Below are positions 1-5,227 of a DNA stretch of 6,663 nt, piece after piece. The notes under the pieces are model-generated. The model worked only from the letters and a program-made list of their open reading frames with translations. It was not told the origin of the DNA and did not search any database. The DNA comes from an uncultured Clostridia bacterium (GTDB taxonomy: Bacteria; Bacillota; Clostridia; Oscillospirales; UMGS1783). Each line of letters begins with the position of its first letter. Position 1 is the stretch's first letter. The translations under genes were made by a program, and so were the position numbers. The stretch is from NCBI GenBank assembly GCA_937892635.1, contig CALBKB010000144.1, positions 1 through 6,663 of the forward strand, in the 5' to 3' direction.

Positions 1-293
1 TCGTCGACCAAGGTGGCATCCTCCATTTCCTCGGCCATTTCGATGAGGGTTTGGGCGTCCTCAAAGCGACCGATGAGGGACTGGAGGGTGGCTTTCTTAT
101 TTTTGAGCGAGCTGAGCTTTTGCAGGACCTTCGAGGAGTTGGCGGCGTCGTTCCAGAAACCGTCGGCGGCGCTTTGCTCTTCGAGGGCGTCGATTTCGGC
201 GCTTAACGCGTTGAGATCCAGCGCGCGGGTCAGCTCCTCGAGCTTGGGGGCGAGGGCCGACAACTGCATTTTAATATCATCATATTCAACCAT
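1..293 (-). CDS. prfB: Peptide chain release factor 2, N-terminal part (runs off left edge)
   Basis: Class I release factor that recognises UGA and UAA stop codons on the ribosome and triggers peptide release. Only the first 97 codons are present. The 5' end is complete and the rest, including the SPF and GGQ motifs, lies beyond position 1. The reading frame is open throughout and shows the helical N-terminal domain of RF2, with leucine/glutamate-rich helices and the typical segment FWNDAANSSKVLQKLSSLKN at about residues 46-65. The ATG at 293-291 is preceded by GAGGTG (306-301) with a 7-base spacer, which fits a real start. Many bacterial prfB genes carry a +1 programmed frameshift after Leu25. 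Here the Leu25-Asp26 junction reads CTG GAT in one frame with no UGA, so that control is absent. The gene has its own promoter (350-322). RF1 has a related N-terminal domain, but the WND segment and the alignment at Leu25-Asp26 favour RF2. Confidence 0.88.
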   Translation of the reverse strand, partial: MVEYDDIKMQLSALAPKLEELTRALDLNALSAEIDALEEQSAADGFWNDAANSSKVLQKLSSLKNKKATLQSLIGRFEDAQTLIEMAEEMEDATLVD

Positions 294-321
294 GGTGTTT
301 CACCTCATATAGACTGCATCT

Positions 322-350
322 ATTATATCGAAAAAAAGAGCAATCGTCAA
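322..350 (-). promoter_or_regulatory. Sigma-A-type promoter of prfB, embedded in the rnj terminator
   Basis: On the minus strand a -35 box TTGACG (350-345) is separated by exactly 17 bases from a perfect -10 box TATAAT (327-322). Transcription would start near position 315, giving a leader of about 22 bases that contains the prfB Shine-Dalgarno GAGGTG (306-301). The -35 box coincides with the five-base loop of the preceding terminator hairpin plus one stem base. The U-tract of that terminator lies in the promoter spacer. The box matches and spacing are read directly; activity is inferred. Confidence 0.82.
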
Positions 351-361
351 GATTGCTCTTT
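331..361 (-). terminator. Intrinsic terminator of rnj
   Basis: An 11-bp perfect stem, AAAGAGCAATC paired with GATTGCTCTTT (351-361 with 335-345), closes a 5-base loop (346-350). On the minus strand it is followed by an uninterrupted run of seven T (337-331). This is a textbook rho-independent terminator about 44 bases after the rnj stop codon, and it separates rnj from prfB. Confidence 0.9.
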
Positions 362-404
362 GATGTGCGGCAAATTCCCGCGAAAGGTGACGGTTTCTTT
401 GCCT

Positions 405-2132
405 TTATACGTCCATAATAACAGGCAGGATCATGGGGTTGCGCTTGGTGGTTTCGAAGATGTATTTGCCCACCGCGTCCTTGACACGGGTTTTGATCAG
501 CTGCCAGTCTTTGACGCGGCGCTGTTCGCAGTTTTCGACCACGCGCATGGCCACGGCCTTGGCCTGATCCATCAGGTCGCCCGCTTCGCGCACATAGACG
601 AAGCCGCGGGAGATGATATCGGGGCCGGAGACGAGGTGACCCGTCTGGGAATCGAAGATCATGACGATGGTGATGAGGCCTTCCTGCGCCAGATGGCGGC
701 GGTCGCGCAGGACGATATTGCCCACGTCGCCCACGCCCAGACCGTCAACCAGCACGCGGCCGGCGGGCACGTGGTCGACCACCTTGGCCGAAGATTTGTC
801 GAACTCGAAGACTTGACCGTTTTCGAGAATGTGGATATGATAAGGCGCGACGCCGACGAAGGCGGCTAGCTCGGCGTGGCGTTTTTGCTGGCGGTACTCG
901 CCGTGGAAGGGCAGGAAGTATTTGGGGCGCAGCAGCGCCAGGATCATCGACAGCTCGGCGCGGCAGGCGTGACCCGACACGTGAACGTGCTCGTCGTGAC
1001 CGTGCACCACCTCGGCGCCCGATTTGAGCAGCTCGTTGATGACGCGCGAGACCGATTTTTCGTTGCCCGGAATGGCCGAGGCCGAGAGAATGACGGTGTC
1101 CTTGGGGCCGATTTCGACGATTTTATGGTCGGAATAGGCCATGCGATAGAGGGCGCTGAGCGGCTCGCCCTGGCTGCCGGTGGTGATCAGGCACATCTGC
1201 TCGGGCGGGAATTGATTGATGCGGTCGAGATCGACGAGGGTGCCCTCGGGAATGACCATGTAGCCCAGCTCCTGCGCGACGCTGAGCACGTTGAGCATGC
1301 TGCGCCCCGACACGGCGACCTTACGACCGGCGTGGACAGCGGCGTTGATGACCTGCTGGACGCGCGAGACGTTGGAGGCGAAGGTGGCGACGATGATGCG
1401 GCGGTCGCGGTTGGATTTCTGGGAAAAGATCTGTTCAAAGGAATTGCCGACGCTGCGCTCGGAGGCGGTGGAGCCTTCTCGCTCGGCGTTGGTCGAATCG
1501 CTCATCAGGCACAAAACGCCCTTGCGACCCAGTTCGCCCAGACGGGTCAGGTCGATGGGCTCGCCCATGATGGGGGTAGTGTCGATCTTAAAGTCGCCGG
1601 TGTGCACCAGCACGCCGACAGGGGTGTGAATGGCGTAGGCTACGGCGTCGGCAATCGAGTGGTTGACCCGAATGGCCTCGACCGAGAAGGGGGCGCGTTT
1701 GACGGTATCGCCGGCGGCGATCTCCATGAGCATGGCCGTTTTATCCAGACGGTGCTCGCGCAGCTTGCCACGCACGATGCCCAGCGTCATCTTGGTGCCG
1801 TAGACGGGCACGTTGAGTTCCCGCAGCACGTAGGGCAGCGCGCCGATATGGTCCTCGTGTCCGTGGGTGAGGAAGATGCCCAAAATGTTCTTGCCGCAGG
1901 TTTTGAGATAGGTAATATCGGGAATGACGTAGTCGATGCCGTACATGTCCTCATCGGGGAAGGTCATGCCGCAATCAATGAGAATGACGTCCTGCTCATA
2001 TTCGATGGCCGTCATGTTTTTGCCGACCTCGCCCAAGCCGCCCAGCGGCACAATGCGCAACTTGCTGTGCGGCTTCTTGGGGCGCGCGGGTTTGCGGGGA
2101 GTATAGTAATGTTTCTTAGTTTTTTCTGACAA
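405..2132 (-). CDS. rnj: Ribonuclease J, metallo-beta-lactamase/beta-CASP RNase
   Basis: Processive 5'-3' exoribonuclease and endoribonuclease of mRNA decay and rRNA maturation in Firmicutes, acting in the cytoplasm. The protein has 575 residues, close to the roughly 555 usual for the family. A basic, Pro-rich tail (about residues 1-23) precedes the beta-lactamase core, which opens with LRIVPLGGLGEVGKN (25-39). The metal-binding motif HGHEDH is at 90-95. Further ligand candidates are H158 (VNHS), D180 (HTGD), H388 (HVSGHA) and H410 (FHGEYR). The beta-CASP insert lies at roughly 210-370, and a smaller C-terminal domain follows after about 450. The start is TTG at 2132-2130, chosen because AAGGAG (2145-2140) sits 7 bases upstream and the next in-frame Met (residue 40) would cut into the core. 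The gene has its own promoter at 2262-2234 and a terminator at 361-331. It cannot be said from this window whether it is the J1 or J2 type, since many Clostridia carry only one copy. Confidence 0.95.
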   Translation of the reverse strand: MSEKTKKHYYTPRKPARPKKPHSKLRIVPLGGLGEVGKNMTAIEYEQDVILIDCGMTFPDEDMYGIDYVIPDITYLKTCGKNILGIFLTHGHEDHIGALPYVLRELNVPVYGTKMTLGIVRGKLREHRLDKTAMLMEIAAGDTVKRAPFSVEAIRVNHSIADAVAYAIHTPVGVLVHTGDFKIDTTPIMGEPIDLTRLGELGRKGVLCLMSDSTNAEREGSTASERSVGNSFEQIFSQKSNRDRRIIVATFASNVSRVQQVINAAVHAGRKVAVSGRSMLNVLSVAQELGYMVIPEGTLVDLDRINQFPPEQMCLITTGSQGEPLSALYRMAYSDHKIVEIGPKDTVILSASAIPGNEKSVSRVINELLKSGAEVVHGHDEHVHVSGHACRAELSMILALLRPKYFLPFHGEYRQQKRHAELAAFVGVAPYHIHILENGQVFEFDKSSAKVVDHVPAGRVLVDGLGVGDVGNIVLRDRRHLAQEGLITIVMIFDSQTGHLVSGPDIISRGFVYVREAGDLMDQAKAVAMRVVENCEQRRVKDWQLIKTRVKDAVGKYIFETTKRNPMILPVIMDV

Positions 2133-2150
2133 GATAATTCTCCTTTTTAT
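2133..2150 (-). promoter_or_regulatory. Ribosome binding site deciding the TTG start of rnj
   Basis: AAGGAG (2145-2140) lies 7 bases before TTG at 2132-2130 on the minus strand. No ATG or GTG in the same frame sits at a usable distance, so TTG is the likely initiator. Confidence 0.75.
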
Positions 2151-2161
2151 ACAATGAAAGT

Positions 2162-2185
2162 AAGCCTGACGCGACAGCCAGACCT
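2162..2185 (-). other. Hairpin in the rnj 5' leader
   Basis: Within the untranslated leader of about 95 bases predicted for rnj, AGGTCTGGC (2185-2177) can pair with GTCAGGCTT (2170-2162) around a 6-base loop. This gives 9 pairs, three of them G-U. It is not followed by a U-tract, so it is not a terminator. It could affect stability or autoregulation of the rnj message, but the stem is modest and the role is speculative. Confidence 0.35.
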
Positions 2186-2233
2186 TGTTTTGCGGTAGTT
2201 TTTGAAAAAATCACGAACAATACAAGTATAGGT

Positions 2234-2262
2234 AGTATATCACAAAAGGGTCGCGGTGTCAA
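2234..2262 (-). promoter_or_regulatory. Sigma-A-type promoter of rnj
   Basis: A perfect -35 TTGACA (2262-2257), a 17-base spacer and -10 TATACT (2239-2234, five of six consensus bases) are seen on the minus strand. Initiation is expected near 2227, leaving a leader of about 95 bases before the TTG start. The TGA stop of the upstream nucleotidyltransferase (2261-2259) is part of the -35 box. No terminator is visible between the two genes, so rnj may also receive read-through. Confidence 0.85.
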
Positions 2263-3485
2263 TCGGCACGCAGGAGCGCGGAGATGGCGGCGCAGAGTTC
2301 CTCGGCCGCCTCGAGGGAAGGGGCGGTGGCGCGCAGGAGCAGGCGGTTGGGGCTGGAGTCGGGGCGCACGCGGGCGGTGGCCTGCTCATGGGAGAAGGTG
2401 AGACCGTCGACGTCGGGCAGGGCCTGACCGCATTCGCAGAGTTTGGCCATGGCATGGGCGCGACCCTGCGGCACCTCGAGGGTGCGGGTGGTGGCGGCCA
2501 GTTCGGGCGTGAGAGCGGTGAAGGGGGCGGGGCGAGCCTCTTGGGGCAGGCGCACGTCGTCCAGGCAGATGAGGTCGTGGGCGCGGGCGCCGACGCCGAC
2601 GTGGCAGTTTTTGCCCAGCACGCAGCCGTTGAGTTCGACCGCCTGTTCGATGCAGCAGCCGTCGCCCAGCACGGTATAGGGGCCGATGCTGCAACCGGTG
2701 GAGAGGCTCAGGCCGCGGCCCAGCAGGACGGGCGGCAGGATGCGCACGGCGGGCAGGTCGGGGGGTTGAGGCGGGGTAAAGCCGCTGTGTTTGCCGTCGA
2801 GCAGGTCGCGGGTGGCGCGCAGCAGCGAGGGGATGGTGCCGATATCGCACCAATAGCCGTCGGCGACGGTGGCGTACAGGGCGGCGCCGTCTCGGAGCAT
2901 GGCGGGAAAGAGGTCGTGACCGAAGTCGCAGGGGCGGTCGAGGGGGATGCGCTGACAGGCCGAGGGCTCGATGAGGTACAGACCGGTGGAGACGGTGTCG
3001 GTGATGACCTGCGACCAGTCGGGTTTTTCGCAAAAGGCGAGGACGCGGCCGGTGGCGTCGGTGCGGGTGAGACCGTAGTCGGTGGGGGCATCGACGCGGG
3101 TGAGCAGCAAGGTGGCCTCGGCGCGGCGGTCGCGATGGAAGGCGAGGGCGGCGTTAAGGTTAAAATCGAAGAGGACGTCGGCCGGCAGAATGAGGGTGGT
3201 CTCGTCGATAAAGGAAGACAGGGCGGTCAGACTGCCTGCCGTGCCGCGCGGGGTCGGCTCGGTGATCACCCGCACGGGCATGGGCGCCGCGCCGACGAAG
3301 GCGGCCGTTTCGGGGTCGTCGGGGCGCAGGGTGACGGCGCAGTCGCGCACACCGGCGCGGTAGAGGGCGTCGAGGGCGTAGCCCAGCACGGGGCGGCCGC
3401 AGACGGGAACGAGGGGTTTGGGAATGGTGGGGGTCAAAGGCTGTAAGCGGGTGCCTTTGCCGCCGGCAAGGATGATGGCTTTCAT
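2259..3485 (-). CDS. Sugar-1-phosphate nucleotidyltransferase with beta-helix and vestigial phosphomannomutase tail
   Basis: Predicted to join a sugar-1-phosphate and an NTP into an NDP-sugar for cell-envelope polysaccharides; the sugar and nucleotide cannot be read from the sequence. The Rossmann-like nucleotidyltransferase domain (about 1-232) has the signature LAGGKGTRLQPLT (6-18), KP (23-24), GTAGSL (81-86), the probable metal aspartate D103, EKP (153-155), DTVSTGLY (163-170) and YWCDIG (211-216). Hexapeptide-like left-handed beta-helix repeats follow (about 248-315), for example GCSIGPYTVLGDGC. The last 75 residues resemble the C-terminus of phosphomannomutase as found at the end of Clostridial ManC-type/phosphomannomutase fusions: a VPQGRAHAMAKL segment, DVDGLTF, then VRPDSSPNRLLLRA and an Ala/Glu-rich final helix. 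Those fusions are about 800 residues long; this one is 408 and lacks mutase domains I-III. The ATG at 3485 has AGGAG (3497-3493) 7 bases upstream. Nucleotidyltransferase is firm; the origin of the tail is inferred. Confidence 0.88.
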   Translation of the reverse strand: MKAIILAGGKGTRLQPLTPTIPKPLVPVCGRPVLGYALDALYRAGVRDCAVTLRPDDPETAAFVGAAPMPVRVITEPTPRGTAGSLTALSSFIDETTLILPADVLFDFNLNAALAFHRDRRAEATLLLTRVDAPTDYGLTRTDATGRVLAFCEKPDWSQVITDTVSTGLYLIEPSACQRIPLDRPCDFGHDLFPAMLRDGAALYATVADGYWCDIGTIPSLLRATRDLLDGKHSGFTPPQPPDLPAVRILPPVLLGRGLSLSTGCSIGPYTVLGDGCCIEQAVELNGCVLGKNCHVGVGARAHDLICLDDVRLPQEARPAPFTALTPELAATTRTLEVPQGRAHAMAKLCECGQALPDVDGLTFSHEQATARVRPDSSPNRLLLRATAPSLEAAEELCAAISALLRAD

Positions 3486-3530
3486 AGACAGGCTCCTGTT
3501 GGTTGGTTATAGATAGCATTGACGCAAACA

Positions 3531-3576
3531 GGAAAAAATATGCAAAACACAAACCGCAGACATGCGTCTGCGGTTT
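3531..3576 (-). terminator. Intrinsic terminator after the DUF378 gene
   Basis: An 11-bp perfect stem, AAACCGCAGAC paired with GTCTGCGGTTT (3551-3561 and 3566-3576), has a 4-base loop. It begins 10 bases after the DUF378 stop codon. On the minus strand it is followed by a T-rich stretch, GTGTTTTGCATATTTTTT. The U-tract is interrupted, so efficiency may be partial. It separates the DUF378 gene from the nucleotidyltransferase. Confidence 0.72.
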
Positions 3577-3585
3577 ATGGGTCGG

Positions 3586-3789
3586 TTATTCTGTAATTTC
3601 GTTTCTTTGGCGGAAGAGCAAAGAGATGCTCCAGACAGCCGCCAGACCGACCAAGGTGAAGACGATGCGCGAGAGCATCGAGTTCTGGCCGAGGATGGCT
3701 TGGACAAAATCAAAATTGAAAATGCCGATGCTACCCCAGTTGAGCCCGCCGACGATGGCGAGGATCAAGGCAATTCTGTCAAGTATCAT
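3586..3789 (-). CDS. DUF378 family small membrane protein (YuzA-like)
   Basis: A 67-residue integral membrane protein of unknown function. Two hydrophobic segments are visible, about residues 4-24 and 38-58. The family hallmark LIL..VGGLNWGSIGIFNFD occupies 8-27, and the conserved SRIVFTLVGLA of the second helix is at 40-50. The short C-terminus is polar and charged. The length matches other DUF378 proteins (about 60-80). The ATG at 3789-3787 is preceded by GGAGG (3803-3799) with a 9-base spacer. That Shine-Dalgarno lies inside a strong hairpin (3825-3795), which suggests controlled or low translation. It follows the XRE gene by 47 bases and ends in a terminator, so it is probably the last gene of the operon that begins right of the window. 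Confidence 0.88.
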   Translation of the reverse strand: MILDRIALILAIVGGLNWGSIGIFNFDFVQAILGQNSMLSRIVFTLVGLAAVWSISLLFRQRNEITE

Positions 3790-3794
3790 AAAAG

Positions 3795-3825
3795 AATACC
3801 TCCCACAAGTAGTGTGAGAGGTATT
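3795..3825 (-). promoter_or_regulatory. Hairpin sequestering the DUF378 ribosome binding site, or attenuator
   Basis: On the minus-strand RNA, AAUACCUCUCACA (3825-3813) pairs along 13 positions with UGUGGGAGGUAUU (3807-3795) around a 5-base loop (3812-3808). One pair is U-G, which on the plus strand would be an A-C mismatch, so the structure fits the minus transcript better. The GGAGG Shine-Dalgarno of the DUF378 gene is fully inside the 3' arm. The arm is followed by CUUUU directly before the AUG and preceded by six A, so it could also terminate transcripts from the XRE gene. Confidence 0.65.
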
Positions 3826-3836
3826 TTTTGATTTAT

Positions 3837-4481
3837 TCAGCGTTTGATTAAATTTTCTGCATTTTTTATTAAATTGAGCAGACCGCCGGCGCGGTGCGGA
3901 TAGTCCTGCTCGATGTGGTTCTGACCCAGCTCGGGCACGTCGCCTGCTTGCAGGGCGGCCGTCATCTGTGCCGTCTGCTCGCTCAGCGCCGCCTCGGTAT
4001 AGAAGGGGGCGCGGGCGGCGTCGACCATAAAGAGATTATCGTTGTTGCGGGCGTTGGCCTGATAGAGGGTGCGGAAGGCCTTATAGACGCTTACATACAT
4101 ATAATTGGTGAGCGCCCGCACAAAATCGCGGTTGGTTTTGCCGGCGGCGGTGTAGAGCAGGTCGAGCCCGTTAAAGACGATGCGCCGTCCCAGCCCCAGC
4201 GTCAGGTCGCCGGTGTTGGCGGTCGGTTCGGTGGACGGATCGGGCAGGTCGGAGGTGATCTTTTGTCCGCCCATCAGCGGCGAGAGCCCCAGCAGATAGT
4301 CGGCCGACACCTGATAATAGGTGCACACCCGTCTGACAAAGTCGAGCCCACATTCGCGAATCCCCTTTTCGTAGTGGCTGAGCAGGGCTTGGGAGATGCC
4401 CAGATCCTGCGCCGCCTGCTTTTGGGTGATGCCGCGCTCCTTGCGGAGCAGGCACAGACGTTTTGAAAATTCTTCCTTCAT
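3837..4481 (-). CDS. XRE-family helix-turn-helix regulator with uncharacterised C-terminal region
   Basis: Probable DNA-binding transcription regulator of 214 residues. The HTH_3/Cro-CI type domain covers about residues 3-66, with the core ERGITQKQAAQDLGISQALLSHYEKG (split here only as positions 15-40), followed by the family-typical YYQVSADYLLGLS (55-67). A low-complexity linker (about 70-92) leads into a mainly helical C-terminal part (about 94-214) that I do not recognise and that shows no catalytic motif. The start is placed at ATG 4481-4479 because GGAGG (4491-4487) lies 5 bases upstream. A GTG at 4496-4494 in the same frame would add five residues but has the Shine-Dalgarno inside its own codons. 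The start is two bases after the prmC stop, so the binding site lies in the end of prmC and translation is probably coupled. Target genes are unknown. Confidence 0.85.
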   Translation of the reverse strand: MKEEFSKRLCLLRKERGITQKQAAQDLGISQALLSHYEKGIRECGLDFVRRVCTYYQVSADYLLGLSPLMGGQKITSDLPDPSTEPTANTGDLTLGLGRRIVFNGLDLLYTAAGKTNRDFVRALTNYMYVSVYKAFRTLYQANARNNDNLFMVDAARAPFYTEAALSEQTAQMTAALQAGDVPELGQNHIEQDYPHRAGGLLNLIKNAENLIKR

Positions 4482-4491
4482 ACTTACCTCC
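4482..4491 (-). promoter_or_regulatory. Ribosome binding site of the XRE gene, inside the end of prmC
   Basis: GGAGG at 4491-4487 overlaps the last codons of prmC (stop 4486-4484) and lies 5 bases before ATG 4481. It decides between this ATG and the upstream GTG at 4496-4494. Confidence 0.75.
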
Positions 4492-5227
4492 GACACAGGA
4501 CAACGCGGTCGTTGCCGCCGTAGTCCTTGCGTATTTCAATCTCGTGATAGCCCTGCTCGCGGCATAGGGCGGCCACCGCTTGCCCTTGCCGATGACCGAT
4601 CTCCAGCATCAGCGCGCCGCCCTCTTTCAGACAGCTGCGATAGCGGGGCAGGATGGCGCGGTAAAAGTCCAGCCCGTCCTCGCCGCCGTAGAGCGCCGAT
4701 GACGGCTCTCGCTGTACCTGCACCGACAGTTCGCCCATCTCCTTTTGGTCCAAATAGGGCGGATTGGAGAGGACGGCGTCCAACGGCGGCAGGTGTGTTT
4801 CATAGCCCAGCAGGTCGGCCTCCACCACCGTGGGGCTCAGCCCGTTACGCGCGGCGTTCTCCCGCGTCAGCGCTACCGCCAACGGGTTTTTATCCACGGC
4901 GATGCCCCGCGCGCCCGTATGCTTCATGACCGCCAGGGTAATAGCACCGCTGCCGCAGCCTAAATCGGCAAAAACAGGATCTGTTCTTGTTTTTAGAAAG
5001 TCGATGGCCGCCTCCACGAGGATTTCGGTATCGGGGCGGGCGATGAGGACGCCGGGGCGCATGGCCATGGGCAACCCGAAGAATTCCCATTCGTCGAGCA
5101 GGTATTGGATGGGTTCGCCGCTGAGGATGCGGTCAACGTGCGCCTGGTCGAGTTTTCCCTCTTGTTGGAGGAAGGCGGCGATGAGGTGAGCGTCCTCGAT
5201 GCCGGCGGCTTTGAGGCGGTTTACCAT
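4484..5227 (-). CDS. prmC: Peptide chain release factor N5-glutamine methyltransferase PrmC (HemK)
   Basis: Methylates the glutamine of the GGQ motif in release factors RF1 and RF2 using S-adenosylmethionine, which raises termination efficiency. The protein has 247 residues. The short N-terminal helical part (about 1-45) ends in GEPIQYLL, followed by WEFFGLPMAMRPGVLIARPDTE (46-68, family hallmark of the linker). The SAM-binding motif ADLGCGSGAITLAV is at 87-100, the acidic VDKN at 111-114, and the catalytic NPPY at 155-158 followed by the usual EP..AL.GG.DGL.FYR stretch (174-190). It is shorter than the usual 270-290 residues because the N-terminal helical domain has lost about 25-30. LIARPDTE has Ala63 where Pro is usual. 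The ATG (5227-5225) overlaps the DUF1385 stop by 7 bases, and AAGGA (5241-5237) lies 9 bases upstream. One substrate, RF2, is encoded at the left end of the window but in a separate transcription unit. Confidence 0.93.
   Translation of the reverse strand: MVNRLKAAGIEDAHLIAAFLQQEGKLDQAHVDRILSGEPIQYLLDEWEFFGLPMAMRPGVLIARPDTEILVEAAIDFLKTRTDPVFADLGCGSGAITLAVMKHTGARGIAVDKNPLAVALTRENAARNGLSPTVVEADLLGYETHLPPLDAVLSNPPYLDQKEMGELSVQVQREPSSALYGGEDGLDFYRAILPRYRSCLKEGGALMLEIGHRQGQAVAALCREQGYHEIEIRKDYGGNDRVVLCRR

Noticed and set aside
876..2129. Long open frame of 417 codons on the plus strand, antisense to rnj.
   Set aside because: Its product is rich in Gly, Ala, Val, Asp and His with no domain, it mirrors the well-supported RNase J gene, and no convincing ribosome binding site was noted. 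It is the expected by-product of GC-rich codon usage.
2256..3446. Open frame of 396 codons on the plus strand, antisense to the nucleotidyltransferase.
   Set aside because: Low-complexity Gly/Ala/Val/Glu composition and no recognisable motif; the minus-strand gene has clear catalytic signatures.
3506..3545. Possible promoter for the nucleotidyltransferase: TATAAC at 3511-3506 on the minus strand.
   Set aside because: No acceptable -35 box is found at 16-18 bases upstream (TTCCTG or similar). A promoter probably exists here after the terminator, but I cannot assign it.
3795..3836. The hairpin read as a plus-strand terminator followed by TTTTTT.
   Set aside because: No plus-strand gene precedes it, and on that strand the stem has an A-C mismatch where the minus strand has a U-G pair. 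Its role is more likely on the minus transcript.
3894..4466. Open frame of 190 codons on the plus strand, opposite the XRE gene.
   Set aside because: Composition typical of a shadow frame; the minus strand encodes a clear helix-turn-helix protein with a good start.
4479..4496. GTG start at 4496 for the XRE gene.
   Set aside because: The Shine-Dalgarno GGAGG would lie within the coding sequence, whereas ATG at 4481 has it at a correct distance.
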